In this document: positions 32,126 to 38,169 of the stretch, one piece after another
How positions within the stretch are numbered: position 1 is the first letter of the stretch
Layout: the number at the start of each line of letters is the position of its first letter
IMG/VR virus record: IMGVR_UViG_3300032249_000988
Coordinates: 1 to 41,222 of that record
Source: a virus
DNA length: 41,222 bases
Strand: one strand, 5' to 3'
Position numbers and translations under genes: made by a program
Notes under the pieces: model-generated
Told to the model about the DNA's origin: nothing
Database searches by the model: none
The model's input: only the letters and a program-made list of their open reading frames with translations

Positions 32126-32335
32126 CTACGATTTTGGCCGAACTCCGCGTGGCCTACCTGTTTTGTAGGGCTTTTTGGCTATTTCCGCGACGTGTTTTTT
32201 TTCGACAAGCCACAAGCGTTCCGTAATTTTGCCTCCGCGCAGCTTCCCTTGAGTCAACAACAGTCGCACATGGTTTTTGGTGCAACCAATCATTTCCGCC
32301 GCTTCGGAGACAGTGCAGTAGTTCTTGTCGATCAT
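32126..32335 (-). CDS. HTH regulator/excisionase, paralogue 2
   Basis: A 69-residue protein starting at the ATG at 32335 (MIDKNYCTV), aligned with the equivalent start of its paralogue; an in-frame TTG two codons upstream is less likely. The helix-turn-helix is SEAAEMIGCTKNHVRLLLTQGKLRGGKI, followed by a wing (RLWLVEKKHV) and a basic tail (GRPRGVRPKS). It is closely related to the neighbour at 32423..32641 (shared NHVR, GRPRG). Candidate roles are repressor, Cro-like antagonist or excisionase. Confidence 0.75.
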   Translation of the reverse strand: MIDKNYCTVSEAAEMIGCTKNHVRLLLTQGKLRGGKITERLWLVEKKHVAEIAKKPYKTGRPRGVRPKS

Positions 32336-32422
32336 GGGCAATCTGCTGGGGGATTAACTTGACGAAGGAATCACGCCCGCAACGAGGCAGTTGTTTGAGG
32401 CAACGCTTCAACCGCTACCAAA

Positions 32423-32641
32423 TCACTTCTTTTTTTTATCCCCACGAGGCCGACCCACGGATGACGGCCGCTTAGCAACCTGATCGACATGTCGCTTGTC
32501 GCAAAGCCACAGGTTGCCGCTGACCTTTTCGCCACGAAGCAGCCCACGCTTGAGCATGAGTCGAACGTGATTCTGCGTGCAACCTATCCTGTCTGCTGCT
32601 TGAAGGGTCGTGATCAGATTTTTGTCTAGCATTTGAATCAT
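32423..32641 (-). CDS. HTH regulator, paralogue 1 (possible leaderless repressor)
   Basis: A 72-residue protein with the same build as the 32126 protein: LQAADRIGCTQNHVRLMLKRGLLRGEKV, then NLWLCDKRHVDQVAKRP and GRPRGDKKKK. The promoter at 32648..32676 would start transcription near 32641, exactly at an ATG (MIQMLDKN), so the mRNA may be leaderless. A second ATG at 32632 aligns better with the paralogue's start. Leaderless expression is known for phage repressors such as lambda CI. An in-frame reading further upstream (to 32719) would run through the terminator hairpin and is rejected. Confidence 0.75.
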   Translation of the reverse strand: MIQMLDKNLITTLQAADRIGCTQNHVRLMLKRGLLRGEKVSGNLWLCDKRHVDQVAKRPSSVGRPRGDKKKK

Positions 32642-32647
32642 GCTCCA

Positions 32648-32676
32648 ATTATCGTCCAAGGCATAAAAATTTTCAA
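32648..32676 (-). promoter_or_regulatory. Promoter for the HTH regulator
   Basis: On the minus strand TTGAAA, 17 bases, then GATAAT match the sigma-70 consensus well. The predicted start of transcription is at or within a few bases of the ATG at 32641. No operator related to the early-promoter 20-mer is visible here. Confidence 0.65.
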
Positions 32677-32690
32677 GGCTTCGCCGACTT

Positions 32691-32751
32691 GAGAAAAATT
32701 CGAAAACGCGGGGTAGCACGTTCCAATGGCCGGAACACCCACGTTTTCGAA
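32691..32751 (-). terminator. Strong intrinsic terminator beside attP
   Basis: On the minus strand, a 10-bp stem (TTCGAAAACG with CGTTTTCGAA), inner pairs GGG/CCC and GTTCC/GGAAC, then TTTTTCTC form an intrinsic terminator. It lies just after the end of the tRNA-Ser fragment. After integration it would terminate the restored tRNA transcript and shield the phage switch region. Confidence 0.75.
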
Positions 32752-32753
32752 AG

Positions 32754-32815
32754 CGGAGAGGACAGGATTCGAACCTGCGGTAAGGAGTTAACCCTACGCC
32801 GAATTAGCAATCCCG
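32754..32815 (-). other. attP: 3' part of a tRNA-Ser(GCU) gene
   Basis: The minus strand reads as a tRNA-Ser from the anticodon arm to the 3' end. It has a TTGCTAA loop (32804..32810, anticodon GCT), a long variable arm (GTAGGG-TTAA-CTCCTTACC), a T-arm with GGTTCGAATCC and CCTCTCC-G. The matching 5' acceptor GGAGAGG is absent, and the sequence upstream is not tRNA-like. This is the classical phage core that restores the tRNA on integration. The anticodon stem has a G-G mismatch, suggesting the crossover lies nearby. Integrase starts about 40 bases away. Confidence 0.85.
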
Positions 32816-32854
32816 TACTCATGAGCTAGATTTCGGCGAAAGGCAGGTTTTATC

Positions 32855-33706
32855 ATGCGAATTGCTCAAATTGTTGATGCAATCGCAATGGAGTGCGATC
32901 TGCGCGAAGTCACCTTGGACCAATATTACCGAGTTTGCGGAAAGTTCGGAATGTTCCTTGGACGCGACGCGAACGGCGAGGATCTTAGCTACGAAAATGT
33001 CAACGGTTTTCTCCGATCTATGAAGGACAAAGCTTCGACCACGGTCGCGAACTACCGACTGGCATTGCTTCGAGTCTGGGGTTTCGGAGCTGATAGAGGC
33101 TGGGCTTGTGATGTCCATCCTCGGCGAGTTTTTCGGCCAAAAATCCCTCAGAGGCTTGTCAAAAGCTGGTCGCTGTCACAGGTGAAAATGTTGCTCGATG
33201 CCTGTGAAGGGATCCCAGGTACTCTTCGAATTGGCATACCGATCGCCAAATTTGTGCAAGCGATGGTCCGCACTGGATACGACACAGGTCTACGCCCGAG
33301 CGATCTGCGGAGGCTGGAGTGGTGCAATCTCGACTCCGGATCCGTCACAGTGGTCCAAAGCAAGACGCAAGCCTTGCATCGTGCGAAGATTTCACCTGCC
33401 ACATTTGAGGCCTTGGAAGCGATCCGAAATCCGAAACGCGACTTGATTTTTCCCCTGAGCAAGTCCGGAATGAGACGTATTGAGCTGCTCGCCTTCGCCC
33501 AAGCTCGTGCGATCGGATTCAATCGACTACGCGGGCAAGGCATTGGAACATTACGCAAGACACATGCCACAGAGCTGTACCGGACAGAGGGAGCGGTTGT
33601 CGCCGCCGAAAGCTTAGGCCATCGCTCCGGGCCCAGAGTAGCAATGCAGCACTACATCGAGTCGTCGAGCTTGCGACAAGGCACGCTGCCGCCGAAAGTT
33701 GGATGA
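32855..33706 (+). CDS. int: Tyrosine integrase
   Basis: A 283-residue tyrosine recombinase. Residues 1-95 form the core-binding SAM-like domain. The catalytic domain has R147 in TGLRPSDLRRLEW, K170 in QSKTQ, R234 in GTLRKTHAT, H256 in ESLGHRSG and the nucleophile Y267 in QHYIES. The first His of the usual HxxR box II is replaced by Gly (G231). It lies directly beside attP, typical of a tRNA-integrating temperate phage. Its stop codon is just upstream of the rightward promoter. A separate promoter for int is not resolved. Confidence 0.9.
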   Translation: MRIAQIVDAIAMECDLREVTLDQYYRVCGKFGMFLGRDANGEDLSYENVNGFLRSMKDKASTTVANYRLALLRVWGFGADRGWACDVHPRRVFRPKIPQRLVKSWSLSQVKMLLDACEGIPGTLRIGIPIAKFVQAMVRTGYDTGLRPSDLRRLEWCNLDSGSVTVVQSKTQALHRAKISPATFEALEAIRNPKRDLIFPLSKSGMRRIELLAFAQARAIGFNRLRGQGIGTLRKTHATELYRTEGAVVAAESLGHRSGPRVAMQHYIESSSLRQGTLPPKVG

Positions 33707-33729
33707 ATCAAAAATTTATGCGATGCCTC

Positions 33730-33758
33730 TTTACGGTTTATCATGCAGGTGATATACT
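33730..33758 (+). promoter_or_regulatory. Rightward early promoter with operator
   Basis: TTTACG (-35), 17 bases and TATACT (-10) form a promoter with predicted start near 33765. The 20-mer TATCATGCAGGTGATATACT (33739..33758) overlaps the spacer and the -10 and matches the operator at the leftward promoter in 16 of 20 positions. The left half-site of the dyad is degenerate (TATCATG in place of TATCACC). GGAG follows close to the start of the first gene. Confidence 0.75.
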
Positions 33759-33777
33759 GGGAGCTAGGAGACAAACT

Positions 33778-34101
33778 ATGACTGACGCGAACGAACTGCA
33801 AGGAACAAACAAAATGAACAATGATGTTCGGCGCATCACACGCACGGTCGGAGGGCATCCGGTCGAGTATGTCAAAACTGTCCAGAACAAGTTCGGCACA
33901 CGCCATCTGTTCGTAAGCGACGCATTCATCAATAACGACACTCCTACTCAAGCGTTTTGGTACAACGACGATGGACTGCTGCTATCGAACTGTGACCATT
34001 CAGTTTCGAACGTCCCCTGTTTGCATCTTGAAGTATGCAAAGATCCCATGCTGCTCCAAGAATGCGTTGCTTTGGTGTATCTGGAAATGGAGGAAGCATG
34101 A
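33778..34101 (+). CDS. First gene of the rightward operon, unknown function
   Basis: A 107-residue protein; the ATG at 33778 has GGAG seven bases upstream and follows the promoter, so it is preferred over an in-frame ATG at 33703 that overlaps the int stop. The N-terminal region is beta-rich (ITRTVGGHPVEYVKTVQNKFGTRHLFVSD) and the rest contains NNDTPTQAFWYNDDGLLL and two cysteines. It ends in the acidic LEMEEA. No family is recognised. It is coupled by ATGA to the next gene. Confidence 0.65.
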   Translation: MTDANELQGTNKMNNDVRRITRTVGGHPVEYVKTVQNKFGTRHLFVSDAFINNDTPTQAFWYNDDGLLLSNCDHSVSNVPCLHLEVCKDPMLLQECVALVYLEMEEA

Positions 34102-34367
34102 GTGCGTTACGCAGGCGAACAGCGACTTTGATCAACAAGATTTTGGAGAGCCTGGGTCCTCGGTATGAGATTCGTTTTGTTCAGATTGACTCGGACAACG
34201 CAAAAGTGCTTGTTGACATAGGGCCCCAGCGTGTAGTTGCTCATGTAACAAGTGGCGAGGAACGCGTCTGGTTTAGCCGAAGCGTTCCAGCTATCTCCGA
34301 AGCCGAATTCCAATTCCTGTTTCACTTGAATCTCACTGCGAATTGCAAACGCTCCATTGGGAAATAG
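34098..34367 (+). CDS. Small early protein, unknown function
   Basis: An 89-residue protein (MSALRRRTATLINKI...) starting at the ATGA overlap; GGAGG precedes it. A basic helix is followed by a beta-rich region (YEIRFVQIDSDNAKVLVDIGPQRVVAHV) and a short helical end. The fold resembles small phage-encoded inhibitors in size but no family is recognised. It is the second gene of the rightward operon. Confidence 0.6.
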   Translation: MSALRRRTATLINKILESLGPRYEIRFVQIDSDNAKVLVDIGPQRVVAHVTSGEERVWFSRSVPAISEAEFQFLFHLNLTANCKRSIGK

Positions 34368-34429
34368 AAGACTGGGAAGATCACGAAGATTCACAATTTA
34401 CTAGGCCGAAAGGAAAACGAGGTTATTCG

Positions 34430-34696
34430 ATGGATGCTTATTTGATCGCGGTGGGTTGCGTTGCAATTGGCTTCGCAATTGGCTGCCCATTTGGTGTTGG
34501 GGCGGCAATGTGGGGCATGATGGACTGGGACAACGGAAGGCGCGAGCGGATAGCGAAAGAGGCGATGCAGGGCATCTTGGCGAATCCAGATGTTCGGCGG
34601 GAGGTGGGTACATCGCCTAAGTTGCTTGCTGGTATGGCGACCGAATATACGGACGCCCTAATCGACCAACTACAAAAGAAAGGCGCGCAAGGATGA
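34430..34696 (+). CDS. Single-span membrane protein
   Basis: An 88-residue protein (start at the ATG at 34430, GAGG eight bases upstream). The N-terminal hydrophobic segment is YLIAVGCVAIGFAIGCPFGVGAAM, about residues 4-26, then a charged cytoplasmic-type part (NGRRERIAKEAMQGILANPDVRREVG). An earlier in-frame ATG at 34343 would add 29 residues overlapping the previous gene and is less likely. It may act at the membrane in early infection; this is inference. ATGA joins it to the next gene. Confidence 0.6.
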   Translation: MDAYLIAVGCVAIGFAIGCPFGVGAAMWGMMDWDNGRRERIAKEAMQGILANPDVRREVGTSPKLLAGMATEYTDALIDQLQKKGAQG

Positions 34697-34899
34697 GCAG
34701 GCAGCAAGCAGTGGAAGTCGCTATGGCTGGGGTGTTGATTGCGTTCATTGTCGTCCTGCTGGCGGCCATAACGCAAGAAATCTTGAGTCCCCGATACGGG
34801 GAGCAAGACGAACAGCCCGTATCAGCAGACTCGACGGATTTGATGAAACAATTGCAGTCGGTTCAATTCGAGCCTACCACAAGAGAAAATGACGAGTAG
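34693..34899 (+). CDS. Small single-span membrane protein
   Basis: A 68-residue protein with an N-terminal membrane segment (VAMAGVLIAFIVVLLAAI, residues 9-26) and an acidic hydrophilic tail. The start overlaps the previous gene as ATGA. A hairpin directly follows the stop. No family is recognised. Confidence 0.6.
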   Translation: MSRQQAVEVAMAGVLIAFIVVLLAAITQEILSPRYGEQDEQPVSADSTDLMKQLQSVQFEPTTRENDE

Positions 34900-34920
34900 C
34901 CACTGACGCGGTGTCAGTGG
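34900..34920 (+). terminator. Hairpin directly after a stop codon
   Basis: A perfect 8-bp stem (CCACTGAC with GTCAGTGG) around GCGGT follows the stop at 34897-34899 with no gap. No T-tract follows, so it is not a classical intrinsic terminator; it may be a Rho-type or mRNA-end hairpin that protects the upstream transcript. Confidence 0.5.
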
Positions 34921-34985
34921 AAAGTACGTGCGAAATCGCTGTAACCATTGCAGCAAACTAGGCCTAAATCAAAACGACGTTAATC

Positions 34986-35264
34986 ATGAGCAGATTTGGT
35001 GAAAGCTACGAAGATCGACGAGAACGAGAGCGCGAGGAGCGCAGGGACTTTGAAGGGGACGTAACCTATGAAGTCTGGCGAAGTGGAGGCAACGTGGATC
35101 GAATCGATCGCGATCGAGTTGAAGATCATTACCATCAAGGTATGGACTCGGATCAGGCAGCGAGAATGGAAGTCAGAGCGCAGCAGCCGAGGATAGATGA
35201 GCCCGATATTGATGAAGAAAGCTACTACGAGCGACCGGAGGAGCGAAACAGTGAAGCGATTTGA
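34986..35264 (+). CDS. Small highly charged protein
   Basis: A 92-residue protein, strongly charged (MSRFGESYEDRREREREERRDFEGDVTYEVWRSGG, then NVDRIDRDRVEDHYHQGMDSDQAARMEVR). It shows Arg/Glu alternation and an RDRVEDHY-type helix that is reminiscent of short repeats in other phage proteins, but no named family. No clear Shine-Dalgarno sequence precedes the ATG. It may bind nucleic acid or protein; this is inference from composition. Confidence 0.55.
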   Translation: MSRFGESYEDRREREREERRDFEGDVTYEVWRSGGNVDRIDRDRVEDHYHQGMDSDQAARMEVRAQQPRIDEPDIDEESYYERPEERNSEAI

Positions 35265-35391
35265 TTGGTCTCGTGATTGGTTCGATTTGTCCGCGATTTG
35301 CTACCTCGCACTGCTCTGGTGGCTCTGGCTTGAGGCATCGAGGATGCCTGAGCATGTAATTAAAAATCAGCAAGTGAGCGAGCAAAAATGA
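35251..35391 (+). CDS. Very small single-span membrane protein
   Basis: A 46-residue protein starting at the GTG at 35251, with GGAGG upstream inside the previous gene. Trp/Leu-rich span: DLSAICYLALLWWLWLEA. It overlaps the previous gene by 14 bases and the next by ATGA. An in-frame ATG at 35197 would give 18 more residues inside the previous gene and is rejected. Confidence 0.55.
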   Translation: MKRFDWSRDWFDLSAICYLALLWWLWLEASRMPEHVIKNQQVSEQK

Positions 35392-35825
35392 CACAACCAA
35401 TTCGTGTATGGTCGATCCACGACGATCCGCAAGGGCATCATTCCCAATGGCCCGAAGATCGAACATGGCTTGCGATCGCGGCAGAGACCGAGGAGCAAGC
35501 AAAGGCGATAGCGGTATCGCACTACGACGGCGACATTCCTCGAAATGACTGGGATTGGAGAGCCGCGTTTGTGGCCATTCAGGTCGACACTTCCAATTGG
35601 CCGGATGGCTTGAAACCTCGATTCCCGCGACGCATTACTTGTCTGGAGACATTAAGGCTCATGGGATGGCACGAGGAAGGTGAATCGGAATGCGATTGCT
35701 GCGGACTGGCGGCGATGGGGATACGAGCTTACAAGATTCGCGATTGTTGCGATTGCTGCCCAAAATGCTGCGATTGTGGCAACGACGAAGATGTTGAAGA
35801 CGACGACGACGAGATCCCTTTTTAG
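35388..35825 (+). CDS. Cysteine-rich protein ending in an SSB-like C-terminal tail
   Basis: A 145-residue protein, last gene of the rightward operon. The N-terminal part is mixed (WLAIAAETEEQAKAIAVSHY). The region at about 100-130 is rich in cysteines (ECDCCG, then CCDCCPKCCDCG), likely zinc-binding. The C-terminus is EDDDDEIPF, nearly the conserved SSB tail (DDDIPF), the peptide that binds RecO, PriA, ExoI, RecQ and other partners. There is no OB fold, so it is not itself an SSB. It probably displaces or captures SSB partners of the host, or tethers the protein to them. Zinc binding and function are inference. Confidence 0.75.
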   Translation: MTQPIRVWSIHDDPQGHHSQWPEDRTWLAIAAETEEQAKAIAVSHYDGDIPRNDWDWRAAFVAIQVDTSNWPDGLKPRFPRRITCLETLRLMGWHEEGESECDCCGLAAMGIRAYKIRDCCDCCPKCCDCGNDEDVEDDDDEIPF

Positions 35826-35828
35826 CCG

Positions 35829-36977
35829 TCAGCTAGCCACCATAGTACGCTGGGTCCGAATGTAGTCCTTGATCAACGCCAACCGATTGGACGCGCTAGA
35901 AAAGTGAACAATATAGGCGTCTTGCAGCCCCTCGACAAAGTCTGAGTACCAGTATTGCCAGTTCCATCGGAGGTCAAGATGTCCCAGCGAGGCCCCGATC
36001 GCTACCAAATCGTCAATCTGCTTTCCGACCCACACTTGCTCCGCGCAGTGCATCGTGCCGATGTCAACTTCTGGTCGCTTCCAAATGTCACTGGCCGACC
36101 GTCGACACAAGACCACGCCCGAGTTGACCGAATGCTCAGTGTGCCTAATCTTGACTTTTGAACGAGACTCGACCAACTTTCGCTCTTTTATCATCCAATC
36201 TCGGTGTCGGCGATCAAACTTGCTGGATTCGTCGCAAATGCCGATCGATTCGAGGTGCTCGTCGAAAATCGACGGCGATTGCTCTCGCACCACGCAATCG
36301 GCATCTAGGAATAGCGTTTCGTCATACTGGCTTGCAAAATGTCCCGTCCGAAACTTTTCGAGCCCCCACCAGTCCTCGGTGTCGTTATCGAGCCCAATGA
36401 AGTCAGCTCCGCACCGATCGGCGTAAGCCTGCATGAGCGGCCACGTCTCCTTGGCTATCTCTATCATCTCGAGACCCACGGCTACAGACACAATGCAACG
36501 AGTCTTGCTTGTGCATGGCCTGCGGTTGCGCCAGAGTACGTAGGCTCGCTCCATCGGAACGGCAGGCTTTGGGGTACTCAAGCCTGCATTCACTGCGTTG
36601 TGGAACTCCACGGTCCACTCGAACCATTCTTCGGGCGATCCGTACCTCGGCGGGAGTCGGCTCAAAATCGCACCAACCTTTTTGCGGCACTCGCAGCCGG
36701 CTGGCATGTACTTCTTCCACTTCTCGAAAGCTTCGGGAGTCCCCAGTTCAATTCGGTGCAGCTTAGACCACGCTCTCCGCCCTTCGATAGATTTTCTGGC
36801 TTCGCGATCGAGGATCAAATTGCTACCGATCGTTCTTACCGTAACGGTCGTCAGCCAGCCACGCTTACCAAGCACCGCACCACACGTACACACGTATGGT
36901 CGAATGTCATTTGAGCAAGCTTTATCGCAATGCGGACAGCTACACACCACTGCAATCCCTTCTTGAGCAACAGTCAT
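35829..36977 (-). CDS. GT8-like glycosyltransferase with zinc-ribbon and HNxVN segment
   Basis: A 382-residue protein. Residues about 10-35 have CPHCDKACSNDIRPYVCTCG (zinc ribbon). Residues about 90-140 have AGCECRKKVG ... WFEWTVEFHNAVNAGLSTPKP, similar to the HNxVN helix of Erv/ALR sulfhydryl oxidases. The C-terminal part is a GT-A glycosyltransferase: CIVSVAVGLEMIEIAKETWP, DETLFLDADCVV (DxD-type, near 225), NSGVVLCRRS, and LRWNWQYWYSDF. It lies at the end of the late block, convergent with the rightward operon with three bases between stops, and overlaps the upstream gene by 38 bases. It may glycosylate virion proteins or host surface structures. Confidence 0.7.
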   Translation of the reverse strand: MTVAQEGIAVVCSCPHCDKACSNDIRPYVCTCGAVLGKRGWLTTVTVRTIGSNLILDREARKSIEGRRAWSKLHRIELGTPEAFEKWKKYMPAGCECRKKVGAILSRLPPRYGSPEEWFEWTVEFHNAVNAGLSTPKPAVPMERAYVLWRNRRPCTSKTRCIVSVAVGLEMIEIAKETWPLMQAYADRCGADFIGLDNDTEDWWGLEKFRTGHFASQYDETLFLDADCVVREQSPSIFDEHLESIGICDESSKFDRRHRDWMIKERKLVESRSKVKIRHTEHSVNSGVVLCRRSASDIWKRPEVDIGTMHCAEQVWVGKQIDDLVAIGASLGHLDLRWNWQYWYSDFVEGLQDAYIVHFSSASNRLALIKDYIRTQRTMVAS

Positions 36978-38169
36978 CGGAACTCACCGTAACGTAGTAA
37001 CCACACGAACCAGTCCCGAAAATAGTGTCGCGACAAAGGCAAGCAAAATCCAGTTCGGTAATTACGTAAGGACCGAAAAGGAAGCACGACTCTCCAGTTT
37101 CGCTTGCGCATCTGTATTCGATCGGATTTCGCGTGCTTGGTCCTTCGCCTGTCTGAGTGCAACCGCCCATGTTTGCCAGGACATACTTGTTGATTCCAGG
37201 CTCGGCAGTGCAAGCAAACTCGACGATAAACTGACCGCAGCACTGCTGCTCATCATGATTCCATGCGTTGTCGACCCGATCGTATTCGATCTGGAAGCAA
37301 CAAGGCTCAAGGTTTATCAGGCGAGCGCAGTCCTCTGGGTCTGGCCAAATGCAAACGTTCAGTACTGCGGGCAGTTCGATTTGGTTATCGGTTCCTTCCG
37401 CTGTGTTGTCGTCACAAAGGCACAATCCGCATCGCGGACAATTAAGGTCCCTGGTTTCAGGTGGATTGCTGTTGTAGTGCCGATAGAACTCAAAGTTGTC
37501 GGCGAGCATGTCTTGTTCGCTCATCCCGAACCCGCTGTACCATCCGTTTACAAACAGCCCTGGAGATTCCATCGACACGGAACCAAGTATGGAATTGTCG
37601 ACCCCGGCGCAAAAGCTGTCCTCGTCGATCGTCGCCCAGAAACGCCTTGAGTCACCCGTTTCGGAAAACACTTGGAGTTGCTTCAAAATCGACTCGCTGC
37701 CCCCGCTGCCAACCCCAAGCCGAATCCAGCTCCGATCGGCGGGATCCGAAGACCCTCCAGCAGCTCCACCAAGCCTCTCGTACTCGGCGAAGTAGTACGA
37801 TGTCGCCTCGCATTCCTCCGGATCGCCCGAGACCGTCCTGGCGACGTTCAGGTAGAGTCGCCACTTCTGTCCATCAGAGTACTCCGAACCAGCTCGGTTC
37901 TGTTCCTCTTGCGTGATCAGAGAGACGTACATCGAGCCAACTTCGTCAGGGTGCTTTACGTTGCAGATCGCTTTCGCGTCTGGGATTTCGCACCTGGCTC
38001 TCCACGTTGGGGTATCCACGATGTAGTAGTCCCCAGGGGTATCGCACCATCCCTGGCCCGAGAACGGTGCTGAGACTCGATTACCCAACGGAGTTCCGGT
38101 CTCTCCTCTCGTGAAGTCGTCGGAAAAAATAAGGCATTCGATGCAGCAACAAGTACCGATCCTGGCCAC
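36940..38169 (-). CDS. Cysteine-rich LamG-like structural protein
   Basis: A 409-residue protein starting at a GTG whose first base is the last base of the upstream stop (TAGTG), with GGAGG seven bases upstream. The N-terminus MARIGTCCCIECLIFSDDFTRGETG leads into a LamG/concanavalin-like beta domain (SDDF...W...RARCEIPD...), common in planctomycete virion and surface proteins. The C-terminal half is very Cys-rich (CPRCGLCLCDD, EPCCFQIEY, QQCCGQFIVEFACT, ACLCRD), like metal-binding or disulfide-stabilised repeats. It is likely a tail-tip or fibre component that binds host glycans. Confidence 0.7.
   Translation of the reverse strand: MARIGTCCCIECLIFSDDFTRGETGTPLGNRVSAPFSGQGWCDTPGDYYIVDTPTWRARCEIPDAKAICNVKHPDEVGSMYVSLITQEEQNRAGSEYSDGQKWRLYLNVARTVSGDPEECEATSYYFAEYERLGGAAGGSSDPADRSWIRLGVGSGGSESILKQLQVFSETGDSRRFWATIDEDSFCAGVDNSILGSVSMESPGLFVNGWYSGFGMSEQDMLADNFEFYRHYNSNPPETRDLNCPRCGLCLCDDNTAEGTDNQIELPAVLNVCIWPDPEDCARLINLEPCCFQIEYDRVDNAWNHDEQQCCGQFIVEFACTAEPGINKYVLANMGGCTQTGEGPSTRNPIEYRCASETGESCFLFGPYVITELDFACLCRDTIFGTGSCGYYVTVSSDDCCSRRDCSGV

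Noticed and set aside
32754-32815. Functional phage tRNA-Ser
   Set aside because: The 5' acceptor strand and D-arm are missing, so it is not a complete tRNA gene; it is the attP copy of the 3' part.
33703-33777. In-frame N-terminal extension of the first rightward gene
   Set aside because: It would be translated from RNA covering the promoter itself and lacks a ribosome site; the ATG at 33778 has GGAG at the correct spacing.
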